NCBI GenBank assembly: GCA_017514235.1
Contig: JAFWKK010000081.1
Span: forward strand, 1 to 64,000
Length of the DNA stretch: 64,000 nt
From: Kiritimatiellia bacterium
GTDB lineage: Bacteria; Verrucomicrobiota; Kiritimatiellia; RFP12; UBA1067
Direction of reading: 5' to 3'
Below are positions 51,764 to 60,237 of the stretch, piece by piece (position 1 is the stretch's first letter; each line of letters opens with the position of its first letter). The notes under the pieces are model-generated. The model ran no database searches. It had not been told where the DNA came from and saw only the letters and a list, made by a program, of their open reading frames with translations. Made by a program: the position numbers and the translations under genes.

Positions 51764-53223
51764 TGGGGACGCTCCGTCCGATAGATCTGGCCATCGTCAT
51801 TCTCTATCTCGCAGGGATTGCGGCGGCGGGTTTCGTCCTTGCGCGCGGGAACCGTTCATCGGACGCCTACTTCAAGGGCGGCGGCAAGCTGCCGTGGTGG
51901 GCTGTTTCGCTCTCGCTCTTCGCGGCGCTGTTCTCTCCGCTTTCGTTCCTTGCGATTCCGGCGCTTGTCTATTCCACGGACATGAGCTACCTGCCGATCT
52001 TCTTCGGCATCGCCATAGTGCTTCCAGTCACCATTCGATGGTACATCCCGTTCTTCCGCTCCCTGAATGTGACGAGCGCCTACGAGTATCTTGAGGTGCG
52101 GTTCAATTTGTTCTGCCGGATGTTCGCCTCTGCGGCGTTCATCCTGTTTATGGTTTCGCTTACGGCGATTGTCGCCTATCTGCCGTCCGTGGCCCTCTCG
52201 GCCGTGACCGGAATGGATGTGAATGTGGCCATCGTGGCGGTCATCCTCTGTGCCGGCGCCTATGGGGTGGCCGGGGGAATCTCTGCGATCGTGTGGATCG
52301 ACTTTCTGCAGTCGCTCCTGCTTTTTGGGGCGATGGCGGCTATCGTGACGTTTCTGGTGCTCGGAACGGACGGCGGACTCTCAGGCTGCATCGCCAAGGG
52401 CATGGAGGCCGGGAAGTTCCGGGCTTTTGACATGGCGCTTGACTGGACGCGTCCGACATTCTGGGTGGTTCTCATCGGCGGGACGGTGGTGAACTTTGCC
52501 TCTTACACTTCAGATCAGCGGGTCGTTCAGCGGTATCTTACGGTTAGTGACGTCAGGGCGGCGGCGCGTTCGATGTACCTGCAGGTCGTCGTGTCGGTCA
52601 TAACTTCCACGCTTCTGTTCTTCATCGGTGTGGCGCTCTGGACATATTACGCCTCCCAGCCGGGCGGAATGCCTGCGCTGGCGAAGAACGACCAGATTCT
52701 TCCCGTGTTCATCGCCAATGGACTGCCGGCGGGCATGGCGGGGTGCGCGCTGGCCGCCATCGCCGCCGCGACGCTCAGTACCTTGGCGGCGAACCTCAAC
52801 TCCACAGCGGCAGCGTTCACGACGGACTTCTACCGTCGGCTTGTGCTGAAGGGGCGGAAGGACGAACGACGGGAGTTGATGTGCGGAAAGGTCTGCACGG
52901 TTCTGGCGGGGCTGCTTGGAGGTGGCTTCGCAATCGTTCTCGCCAATGGTGATCTCGCCTCGGCCTATGAACAGTTTCAACGGTACATCGGAATGCTGAC
53001 AGCGGGACTGGGTGCACTCTTCTTCATGGGGATATTCATGAAGCGTGTCAACGGTTTCGGTGCGGTTTGCGGACTTGCCGCCAATTATGTCGTGACCTTC
53101 GGGCTTGATGCCATGCCATGGTCAGGCAAGCCGCATATGTTGCTTTACGGGCTCTTCGGCTTCATCGCCTGCGTTGTTGTAGCGGCTGTCGCAAGCCCGT
53201 TCGCAGGCATGCGGCAGGATTGA
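51763..53223 (+). CDS. Sodium:solute symporter (SSS family)
   Basis: A 486-residue transporter of about 13 helices. It shares the SSS layout (DAYFKGGGKLPWWAVSLSLF near the N-terminus, ISAIVWIDFLQ in the middle). Some SSS members (SiaT) carry sialic acid. ATG 51763 overlaps the last base of the SDR stop and has GGAG at good spacing; the in-frame ATG 51748 sits directly on GGAGG and is less likely. The segment FAIVLANGDLASAYEQFQRYIG is copied in decayed form at 33798-33862. Confidence 0.87.
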   Translation: MGTLRPIDLAIVILYLAGIAAAGFVLARGNRSSDAYFKGGGKLPWWAVSLSLFAALFSPLSFLAIPALVYSTDMSYLPIFFGIAIVLPVTIRWYIPFFRSLNVTSAYEYLEVRFNLFCRMFASAAFILFMVSLTAIVAYLPSVALSAVTGMDVNVAIVAVILCAGAYGVAGGISAIVWIDFLQSLLLFGAMAAIVTFLVLGTDGGLSGCIAKGMEAGKFRAFDMALDWTRPTFWVVLIGGTVVNFASYTSDQRVVQRYLTVSDVRAAARSMYLQVVVSVITSTLLFFIGVALWTYYASQPGGMPALAKNDQILPVFIANGLPAGMAGCALAAIAAATLSTLAANLNSTAAAFTTDFYRRLVLKGRKDERRELMCGKVCTVLAGLLGGGFAIVLANGDLASAYEQFQRYIGMLTAGLGALFFMGIFMKRVNGFGAVCGLAANYVVTFGLDAMPWSGKPHMLLYGLFGFIACVVVAAVASPFAGMRQD

Positions 53224-53233
53224 TGGATGATGC

Positions 53234-53239
53234 TATAAT
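53234..53239 (+). promoter_or_regulatory. Orphan TATAAT promoter
   Basis: GATGCTATAAT follows 10 nt after the symporter stop. The next 110 bp contain no protein gene before the second promoter at 53353. It could drive a small RNA or be an alternative promoter with a long leader for the LamG gene. Confidence 0.4.
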
Positions 53240-53352
53240 TCCAGTGGTGAACGCATGCGTCGTTTCTGCGTGAGCTTGCCAGCTGAAGATTATGCCAATC
53301 CTTTGCTGATTTTTAATGTTCTTTTTTGCTGAAAAATCACATCTATTTATGG

Positions 53353-53358
53353 TATAAT
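53353..53358 (+). promoter_or_regulatory. Extended -10 promoter of the four-LamG protein gene
   Basis: TTTATGGTATAAT lies 50 nt before the ATG. The predicted start, near 53365, is followed at once by a hairpin. Confidence 0.6.
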
Positions 53359-53366
53359 TGCAATCG

Positions 53367-53389
53367 TTGCGGGAATAGTCCCGTGGCAA
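53367..53389 (+). promoter_or_regulatory. 5'-terminal stem-loop of the LamG mRNA
   Basis: CGGGA, ATAG loop, TCCCG, with an outer TTG/CAA pairing interrupted by a bulge. It begins within a few bases of the predicted transcript start and may protect the 5' end. A similar arrangement occurs at 62769-62787. Confidence 0.5.
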
Positions 53390-53408
53390 AGACAAGGAGA
53401 AGCGTGCG

Positions 53409-56183
53409 ATGAAAGCAATCTCGGTGACGGCTTGCGCGTTCTGCGCGGTGTTTGGCCTGGCGGTTTCCGCTACGGCGGAAACCGAAACGATAGCCTACTG
53501 GCCATTTGGCACTAACGGCTTCCACGACGTTTCCGGCAACGGACACGACCTCGTGGGCAATGAAGTCGCGGAAAGCGACGCGGCGTACATGGTGCTGAAC
53601 CAAGGGCGAACTGACCAGTTCCTGCAGACGGCGGCGGCGCTCGACCTTTCCGGCGAGCAGGCTGTGACGTTCGAGTGCTGGTTCCGGCAGACGCCCGCCA
53701 AGCCTGCCAATGTGACGTGCCTTCTGATGTCCAGCGCGAACCCCATGACGGGAACGGGTGGATTCCTCATCACAAACAACGGGCGCATCCAGTCGCAGTA
53801 CCGGGCCGTTGAGGGTGGTTGGCAGATTGATTACAGCGATCCTGCGCATCCATCGGCATGGAACGACGGCATGTGGCATCATGTCGGATATGTCGTCGAG
53901 CGTTCGCGGCAACCCCAGGATCATTTCACCTGCCGCCTCTATGTCGATGGCGTGAGGCAGACAAGCGGCAGCGCCAATCCTGTACTTGCTCCGATCTTTA
54001 ACGACGTGTTCATGATTGGCGGCGGTTCCACGACATATGAAGCGGGCAACAACTACTTCCGTGGCTACATCGACGACGTGCGCATCAGTCGTGGCGTGGT
54101 CGCACCGACCGACTTCCTGAAGTATCCGACCGTCGGCAAGACGATGAGGGCGGACGACGGCAAGCTGCCGGTAGTTGCCTATTGGCCCTTCGGCGGCAAG
54201 CGAGGCAAGGATGTGACCGGCAACGGCTTCGACCTGACGATGGATGCGACCTTCCCGATGCTCTCCGGCACACCCAACCTGCAATGGGCAACGCGGACTT
54301 CGTGGACCAACTGCTACTTGACGTCCTTCCCGTTCTCGGCTTTCTCCAAGACGGGCGTGACCATCGAGTGCTTCGCCAGATCTGGATCGACTGCCGATAC
54401 CGGCAACATTCTCGTGGAGACGGATGCGTACTACAACAATCCCGGCGCGTTCCGCTTCAGCTATGAAGGAGCCAACGATATAAGCGATGGGTTCAAGAGG
54501 GTCGGCATCCATTATCGCTTGAGCTCCGGCAAGTATGCTACGGTTATGACGACGGAATCGGAGTCGGGTGCGATGAATGATGGTAAGTGGCGGCATTTCG
54601 CTGTCGTGTATGACCCCTCAAAGGTTGGCCATGGCATTGTTTCTCTTTATGTCGATGGCGTCGCGGCGACTGACAATTCGGAGACGCCAGCCGATCAGGG
54701 CGCGTTTGCCTTGCTGGATCACAAGTTAAAGTTTGCACAAAGTTTCTACGGCCAGTTTGACGACGTACGCATCACGGCGGGTGTGCTGACGCCAGACCAG
54801 TTCCTGACGAGCCGCTCTGTCGGTTCGACCGTCGCGCTCTACCGCTTCGACTATGGAACGCTTGAAGACCAGACAGGTAACGGTCATGAACTTGTTCATG
54901 AGAACGGGACGGCGACGTTTGGCGACGGCGGCTCATCCGCAAGCGGAACGGGGTTAGTGCTTTCCGGCAAGAATGCTGGTAAGGAATGGATTCGCACCAA
55001 GGATCCGGTAGATTTCACGCACACAAAGGCGATGACAATCGAATTCGACTTTGTCAGCGACAGACCGGCATCGGACAATAGTGCTGTCTATGTTCTCGCG
55101 GCGAGTACGAACGCCACCACCGAACGAGGTGGTTTCGTGCTCTACCGCTCTGGAGACGGCATACAGGCGCAGTTCCGTAAAAATGCCTCGGCATGGGTCA
55201 ACTACTACAATCAGGAAATGACTGCGACGGCCGATGGCTCTCATCGCGGGCGATACATGGTCAACGCCAATACTGCCGGATCGATGGCCTTCAACCTTTG
55301 CGTGGACGGGACGTCGAAACCCAACACCCAGGTCGAGACTTTTGATTCGCTTGGCACTCCTGTCTTGTGCTTTGGACATAGTCCTTCGTATTATGGTCCG
55401 ATAGATTGTTCTAACCCGTCTAGCATTTGCTATATGAAAGGCAAGCTTCTGCGTGTTGCTGTCTCTGACACTGCTTTGGAACCTGCGGACTACGTGTTGG
55501 ACAATCTTCCTCCCGATCCCGAGACGAAGGCGACGCTGGCATACTGGGACTTTAACGGGTTTGACGACAAGTCGGGCTCGGGGAACGACCTTACAGTGTC
55601 TAGCGGATGCAAGATACGGAGAGGCGCGTTGGCTCTGGACGGCGCATCTTCGGCGGTGACGGACGATACGCTCTATCTTTCCGACCTGACGCAGGCGACG
55701 ATCGAGTGCTTTGTCTGCTTCGGCGGCAGTGCTTCCTCCGGCACCCTGTTTTCAATGGGAAGCGGAGCCGGCTCATTTACCGTAACGGCAGATGCGACAG
55801 CTGGCACGCTCTCCGGTTCGTTCATACCGTATGACCATCTCGCCGCGTCTAACGGCGGTACGGCCGCTCCCGACCCGTTCGAGGGGCGGAAGGTGTGGCA
55901 CCATGTCGCGCTTGTCATCGACCGCACCAAGTCTGGTGCGGATGCTGTGAGGTTCTATGTGGACTATCAGCGTGCGACACCTGCCGGACGCGCCTGGGAC
56001 AATGCGGCGGCCATGCTTGACGGTACGCTTGTCGTCGGTGCCGATTCTGCGCAAACGGGCAGCTTCTTCACCGGGTTCATCGATGATCTTCGCGTGAGCA
56101 AGGGCGCGCTTGAGCCAAGCGAGTTCATCCAGGCTTCGGCGCGTACCGAGATTCCAGACGGCGTCTGCATATTGGTGCGGTAA
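53409..56183 (+). CDS. Secreted LamG-repeat protein (four modules)
   Basis: 924 residues. The signal peptide (SVTACAFCAVFGLAVSATA) is almost identical to that of the gene at 62814, even in DNA. Four LamG-type modules open with the same pattern: AYWPFGTNGFHDVSGNGHDL, AYWPFGGKRGKDVTGNGFDL, LYRFDYGTLEDQTGNGHEL and AYWDFNGFDDKSGSGNDL, each roughly 225 residues apart. It probably binds glycans on the surface or outside the cell. It ends GVCILVR. AAGGAG precedes the start. Confidence 0.85.
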   Translation: MKAISVTACAFCAVFGLAVSATAETETIAYWPFGTNGFHDVSGNGHDLVGNEVAESDAAYMVLNQGRTDQFLQTAAALDLSGEQAVTFECWFRQTPAKPANVTCLLMSSANPMTGTGGFLITNNGRIQSQYRAVEGGWQIDYSDPAHPSAWNDGMWHHVGYVVERSRQPQDHFTCRLYVDGVRQTSGSANPVLAPIFNDVFMIGGGSTTYEAGNNYFRGYIDDVRISRGVVAPTDFLKYPTVGKTMRADDGKLPVVAYWPFGGKRGKDVTGNGFDLTMDATFPMLSGTPNLQWATRTSWTNCYLTSFPFSAFSKTGVTIECFARSGSTADTGNILVETDAYYNNPGAFRFSYEGANDISDGFKRVGIHYRLSSGKYATVMTTESESGAMNDGKWRHFAVVYDPSKVGHGIVSLYVDGVAATDNSETPADQGAFALLDHKLKFAQSFYGQFDDVRITAGVLTPDQFLTSRSVGSTVALYRFDYGTLEDQTGNGHELVHENGTATFGDGGSSASGTGLVLSGKNAGKEWIRTKDPVDFTHTKAMTIEFDFVSDRPASDNSAVYVLAASTNATTERGGFVLYRSGDGIQAQFRKNASAWVNYYNQEMTATADGSHRGRYMVNANTAGSMAFNLCVDGTSKPNTQVETFDSLGTPVLCFGHSPSYYGPIDCSNPSSICYMKGKLLRVAVSDTALEPADYVLDNLPPDPETKATLAYWDFNGFDDKSGSGNDLTVSSGCKIRRGALALDGASSAVTDDTLYLSDLTQATIECFVCFGGSASSGTLFSMGSGAGSFTVTADATAGTLSGSFIPYDHLAASNGGTAAPDPFEGRKVWHHVALVIDRTKSGADAVRFYVDYQRATPAGRAWDNAAAMLDGTLVVGADSAQTGSFFTGFIDDLRVSKGALEPSEFIQASARTEIPDGVCILVR

Positions 56184-56198
56184 CGTCCGTCATCGGCC

Positions 56199-57626
56199 AT
56201 GTCGCTGACCAGACGGGAGTTTGCCGGGCTTGCCGCCGGTGCGGCGGCAGGCTTTGGACTGAAGGGCCTTGCGGCCGGCTCTTCTTGTTCGCCGCGCTGG
56301 TACAAGGGGATGCTCCACGCCCACACCTGCTGGTCGGACGGATATGTGTTGCCTGAACAGTCCGTCGCCGCGTATAAGAACGGCGGCTATGACTTCTTCT
56401 CCATCACGGACCACAACCGTCTCGGCACAGATTCTGACCGCTGGATGGAGGTTGCGGAGGTGACAGGCGGTTGGCCGCCTACGACAATCGAGCCGTCAGT
56501 GTTCGAGGCGTACTTGACTGCATTCCCGGACGCACGGTGGCGTACTGAAGGGGACAAGACATACGTGCGCGTGAGCACGATGGCCGAGGTCGCCGAACGC
56601 TTCAATGAGGAGGGACGCTTCCTCTTCATGCCGGGTTGCGAGGTGACGACGCGGATCGGCATTCCTGACAATGCAGCCTGTGACGTACACATGAATTACA
56701 TCGGTCTTGACGCGCTAATCCCTCGCGCGGCGAAATCGGGCCTAATGGAGAAGCTGACCGGCACGACCGCTGCCGCGGTCATACGCGAGACGAGGGATCA
56801 GGTCGGGCGACTTGCAGCGAAGAAGGGCAATCCGCCGCACATCTTCTTCGTCAACCATCCGCACTGGCGCTACTACGACGTTCTGCCGGCGGACATCATC
56901 GCCAACCCCGACATCCGCTTCTTCGAGGTGTGCAACACGGGCAGCGCCTGGGCGCCGGAAGATTCCATGCCGAAGGACGGGTTCGACAACGACCGCTTTT
57001 GGGATGCCGTCAATGCCACAAGGTGCAAACGCGGCGAGCGTCTTCTTTACGGCATTGGCACGGACGATACGCACATGTACCCCGACAGCGGCACGAGCCG
57101 CTGCCCGATAACGTATGGCGACGCGTGGATAGGCGTTCGCGCCGCGGCGCTTACGCCAGCCGCGCTGTTCGCGGCGATGAAGAACGGCGACTTCTATGCG
57201 TCGGGCGGCGTCGATTTCGAGGACGTCCGGTTCGACCGCAGCACGGGGACGCTGTCCGTTTCGGTTCCAGCGAAGGCAGGCGTCGCCTACACCGTAAAGT
57301 TTATCACGACGAAAAGCGGTGTGAGCGTCGATCCGGTGCGGACGGTTGAGTTGCCGCAGCAGGATGACCGTCCGGCGCGGAGCGTCCCTGTGTATTCGGA
57401 GGCGGTAGGAGCCGTTGTCAGGACGGTCTCGTTCGGGAGCGGAGAGGCGGCGAGTGCCTCGTACACGCTCGCCGCCGACGACCTCTACGTGCGTGCGCGT
57501 GTGGAGTCCAACGAACCGGCAACGTACCCGAACGCCATCAACAAGATACATCCGCCCATGAAGGTCGCCTGGACTCAGCCGTACCGCCACGGGCATAACA
57601 GATATGTCCATGACGTTTCGATATAA
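56199..57626 (+). CDS. Tat-exported PHP-domain phosphoesterase-like protein
   Basis: 475 residues. A twin-arginine signal (LTRREFAGLAAGAAAGFG) precedes a PHP domain with intact metal motifs: HAHTCWSDG near residue 40, FSITDHNRLG, EVTTRIG, VNHPHWRY and GTDDTHMYPDSG. A beta-sandwich-like C-terminal part follows (about 370-475). PHP domains usually hydrolyse phosphoesters; exported PHP proteins are frequent in glycan regions but their substrate is unknown. The stop codon lies inside the TATAATGA of the next promoter. Confidence 0.83.
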   Translation: MSLTRREFAGLAAGAAAGFGLKGLAAGSSCSPRWYKGMLHAHTCWSDGYVLPEQSVAAYKNGGYDFFSITDHNRLGTDSDRWMEVAEVTGGWPPTTIEPSVFEAYLTAFPDARWRTEGDKTYVRVSTMAEVAERFNEEGRFLFMPGCEVTTRIGIPDNAACDVHMNYIGLDALIPRAAKSGLMEKLTGTTAAAVIRETRDQVGRLAAKKGNPPHIFFVNHPHWRYYDVLPADIIANPDIRFFEVCNTGSAWAPEDSMPKDGFDNDRFWDAVNATRCKRGERLLYGIGTDDTHMYPDSGTSRCPITYGDAWIGVRAAALTPAALFAAMKNGDFYASGGVDFEDVRFDRSTGTLSVSVPAKAGVAYTVKFITTKSGVSVDPVRTVELPQQDDRPARSVPVYSEAVGAVVRTVSFGSGEAASASYTLAADDLYVRARVESNEPATYPNAINKIHPPMKVAWTQPYRHGHNRYVHDVSI

Positions 57627-57627
57627 T
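57622..57627 (+). promoter_or_regulatory. TATAAT box overlapping the PHP gene stop
   Basis: TTTCGATATAAT overlaps the TAA of the upstream gene and lies 12 nt before the ATG at 57640, giving a leader of about 5 nt. Confidence 0.5.
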
Positions 57628-57639
57628 GAGACATGGCAT

Positions 57640-59625
57640 ATGTCATATGATTTAAGCATGAAGAAGATTAAGGCTCTGTCGTTCGCCGCCGTTTGTGCGG
57701 TTGCGCTGGTTCAATCATCTCTTGCCGGGATTGTTCTTGACGCGCCGGGACATGTTTATGAAGAGGGGGCGACGCTTACGGTGAGCAACGTGCCTGCCGA
57801 TTCGTCATGGACGCTCACAGACTGGCTTGGCCGCAACCTCCCAACTCCCAACCCCCAATCCCCAACCCCCAACCCCCACCTCCCAACTCTTTCGGTAGGT
57901 TACTACCATCTCCGTTGCGGGAACGAGGATGTAACCTTTGCCGTTGTGCCGAAATTGGAAAGCCGCACATTCGACCGCAATTCGTTCTATGGCGTCGATT
58001 CGGCGCAGAGCTGGGTTTCGCGGAAGGGACGTTTTCTTTGTCCGTGGTACGATGGCGACACGTATCGGCTGGTCAGCGACCTGATCTGGCGCGCTGGCAT
58101 TCCTCACGTCCGCGATCGCTTGAGCTGGAACGAGGTGAGCAAGAAGCCTGAAGAATACGATTTCGGACACTATCTCTACAACGCCGATCTGCTGCACGAG
58201 AGGAAGATCGGCATTTCTGGCATGTTCCATGACACGGCATCTTACGTGAAGAAGATGCAGAAGCTGCCAGCCGATCTCAAGGCTTTGCAAGCGTTCTGCA
58301 AGAAAGCGGCGGAAACGTTCGGGGAGAGAATGGAGGACTGGGAGTTCTGGAACGAGATCGACGTGTCGGCCTATGCGCCGGAGCCGGTGTGGGACTATGC
58401 CGCAACCATGAAAGCCGCATGCCTGGGCTTCAGGGACGGAGCGAAGGAGACCGGGAATCGGAATCTTCTGGTCCTGCCGGGCTCGCTCTGCATCGCCGCG
58501 CGGAGCGTCTATGACGAGGGGTTGTTCGCAAACGACATGGCGAAGTATTCCGACGTGTTCAACTTCCATACGTATGCGCCCATTGCGCAGTATCCGGGAA
58601 TCTTCGCGGATCTTCGCGCGTTCATGGCGCGGGTCGGCATACCCGATCGGGCCGTGTGGATGACCGAGACAGGGACTCAGCAGGAAGGCCGCTGTTCCAA
58701 AGAAAGTGTGATTCGCGGGGCGAAAGCCCATTCGCCTGAGCAGGAACTGATACACGCCGAGTTCTACACGAAGAGCCAGGTTGCGCTCCAGATGCAGGGT
58801 GTGGCGCGCAACTACTTGTTCGTGTTCGGCACATACAACGAGGGCGCTGGCGGCAAGGACTGGGGCGTGATGCGTCGGGACGGGACCGTCAAGCCGACGT
58901 ATTCTGCAATGAGCACGATAGTGCAGGAGCTTGGTTCTGCCCGTCTGTTGGGCGAGGTCCGTGTCGGAGACGGACAGCGCGCGTATCTTTTCGAACAGCC
59001 GGACGGCAGACAGACGATGATGTTCTGGTCGGTCTCGCCGGTTGACACGGACGCAAACGTGCCGTCGGCAAAACCCCTGCTGGAACGTCCGCTCAAGCTG
59101 AACGTGCGGGACGGCGAATATGCCGTGACAGATCTTTGCGGGATGCGCTCTCGGGTCCGGGCGGAGAACGGGACGCTTGCCCTGACATCGACGCGTTATC
59201 CGGCTTATCTTTCGGGTCTTAAGGGGCTTAAGGCGGATGTGCCCGCATTGCCGCCGGGCAAGCCGACGCCGTATCAGGCGGCGGCGGATGAGGATTTGCG
59301 CGTCATCTTCAAGGTCAGCCTCGACAAGCGCGATTTTGGGATCGCCGGACACAAGTCCGTTGCCGAAATCAGGCGGGACAAGGGACGGATGACCGTTGAG
59401 ATTTGGAACCTGGACGGAGTGGCGAAAGAAGGCCATGTGGCCGTTGTCGGCGGGACGCTGGAGAATCTGCCGGAGCGGATAAGCCTGCCGGCGAACGGCT
59501 GTGTTTCCTTCGACTGTTTTTATGCGCCAACCCCCAACCCCCGAACTTGTTCTGTCCGGGGTGTTTTCAAGGCGGCGGACAAGCCGACTCTCGATACCTG
59601 TGCGTCTGGAGAAAGAGTTTCTTGA
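57640..59625 (+). CDS. Secreted clan GH-A glycoside hydrolase, apparently frameshifted at a heptamer repeat
   Basis: 661 residues. A signal peptide (KALSFAAVCAVALVQSSLAG) leads into a beta domain interrupted by a Pro/Asn-rich insert encoded by the heptamer array at 57841-57889. A TIM barrel follows with acid/base motif WEFWNEIDVS near 242 and nucleophile motif WMTETGTQ near 345, as in GH39/GH5-type enzymes. After the repeat at 59527-59542 the frame yields an unconvincing tail (RTCSVRGVF to GERVS), whereas a shifted frame encodes a clear C-terminal domain. ATG 57640 lies 12 nt after the -10; ATG 57658 is an alternative. Confidence 0.72.
   Translation: MSYDLSMKKIKALSFAAVCAVALVQSSLAGIVLDAPGHVYEEGATLTVSNVPADSSWTLTDWLGRNLPTPNPQSPTPNPHLPTLSVGYYHLRCGNEDVTFAVVPKLESRTFDRNSFYGVDSAQSWVSRKGRFLCPWYDGDTYRLVSDLIWRAGIPHVRDRLSWNEVSKKPEEYDFGHYLYNADLLHERKIGISGMFHDTASYVKKMQKLPADLKALQAFCKKAAETFGERMEDWEFWNEIDVSAYAPEPVWDYAATMKAACLGFRDGAKETGNRNLLVLPGSLCIAARSVYDEGLFANDMAKYSDVFNFHTYAPIAQYPGIFADLRAFMARVGIPDRAVWMTETGTQQEGRCSKESVIRGAKAHSPEQELIHAEFYTKSQVALQMQGVARNYLFVFGTYNEGAGGKDWGVMRRDGTVKPTYSAMSTIVQELGSARLLGEVRVGDGQRAYLFEQPDGRQTMMFWSVSPVDTDANVPSAKPLLERPLKLNVRDGEYAVTDLCGMRSRVRAENGTLALTSTRYPAYLSGLKGLKADVPALPPGKPTPYQAAADEDLRVIFKVSLDKRDFGIAGHKSVAEIRRDKGRMTVEIWNLDGVAKEGHVAVVGGTLENLPERISLPANGCVSFDCFYAPTPNPRTCSVRGVFKAADKPTLDTCASGERVS
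57841..57889 (+). repeat. Heptanucleotide tandem repeat inside a coding region, seven units
   Basis: Seven 7-mers: CCAACTC, CCAACCC, CCAATCC, CCAACCC, CCAACCC, CCACCTC, CCAACTC. They encode the Pro/Asn-rich insert PTPNPQSPTPNPHLPT near residue 68 of the hydrolase. The unit length and CCAAC core match the intergenic array at 37283. Confidence 0.9.
59527..59542 (+). repeat. Short heptamer repeat at the frameshift point
   Basis: Two CCAACCC units plus CC. Removing one 7-bp unit changes the frame by one base, exactly what is needed to join the hydrolase to its downstream domain. Confidence 0.75.
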
Positions 59626-60124
59626 TTCGTGCGAAAGGTGGCCTGTCCGCGCGAACTCTCCCGAAAGCTGGAAGAAGAACACGACGGCCAGCGGCTATTC
59701 CGTCGTCTGGGACGAGGCCGAGAAAGCGCTTCGCTTTGATCTTTCGTGGGACAGGCAAGGCGTCGATCGGTGGTTCTACCCGACCTACACGCTCAACTTG
59801 CCAGCCGAAGACCTGACGAAGGCGCAGTTCATCCAGTTCGAGGTCAAGAGCGTTCAAGACAAGCCCGAGAATGACTTCGCCTGCCAATACCTGATGCTTG
59901 TTTACGAAGATCAGTCCAAGCCCGACCTGTTCATGCCGTACCAGGCGCCGCTTTCCGAGTGGGAGCCGCGCAGGATTGAGCTTTCAACAGAACTTACGGG
60001 AAGCAGCCAGAAGAGGCCGAAGGTGAAGGCGATCCGTCTCGGTGCGAACCCTAAGGGCATGAAGTGCACGTTCTGGATCCGCAACATCCAGCTGCTTAAA
60101 TCCAAAGATCATGTTGCGCGGTGA
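59543..60124 (+). pseudogene. Out-of-frame C-terminal domain of the clan GH-A hydrolase
   Basis: About 190 codons with strong coding character in the +1 frame relative to the hydrolase: RRRTSRLSIPVRLEKEFLDS, then FDLSWDRQGVDRWFYPTYTL and IQFEVKSVQDKPENDF, ending KSKDHVAR. It looks like a carbohydrate-binding beta-sandwich. It has no plausible start of its own (ATG 59501 lies in the hydrolase and gives a poor N-terminus), so it is probably the tail of the same protein after a frameshift. Confidence 0.65.
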
Positions 60125-60203
60125 TGTTCCGATGCCGGATTGGACTTGCCGGATTTTTCGTACATGCTGTTTCGGCTGGATGATAACGTGCATGGGAATA
60201 TGA

Positions 60204-60209
60204 TATAAT
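60204..60209 (+). promoter_or_regulatory. TATAAT promoter of the second PHP-like gene
   Basis: AATATGATATAAT lies 28 nt before the ATG, with an AAAGGT ribosome site between them. Confidence 0.55.
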
Positions 60210-60237
60210 TCAACAAAATCAGAAAGGTAGACATAAC

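Noticed and set aside
59501..60124. Independent gene starting at ATG 59501
   Set aside because: Its first 15-20 residues are the out-of-frame hydrolase sequence, there is no SD or promoter, and the good coding signal starts only after the repeat.
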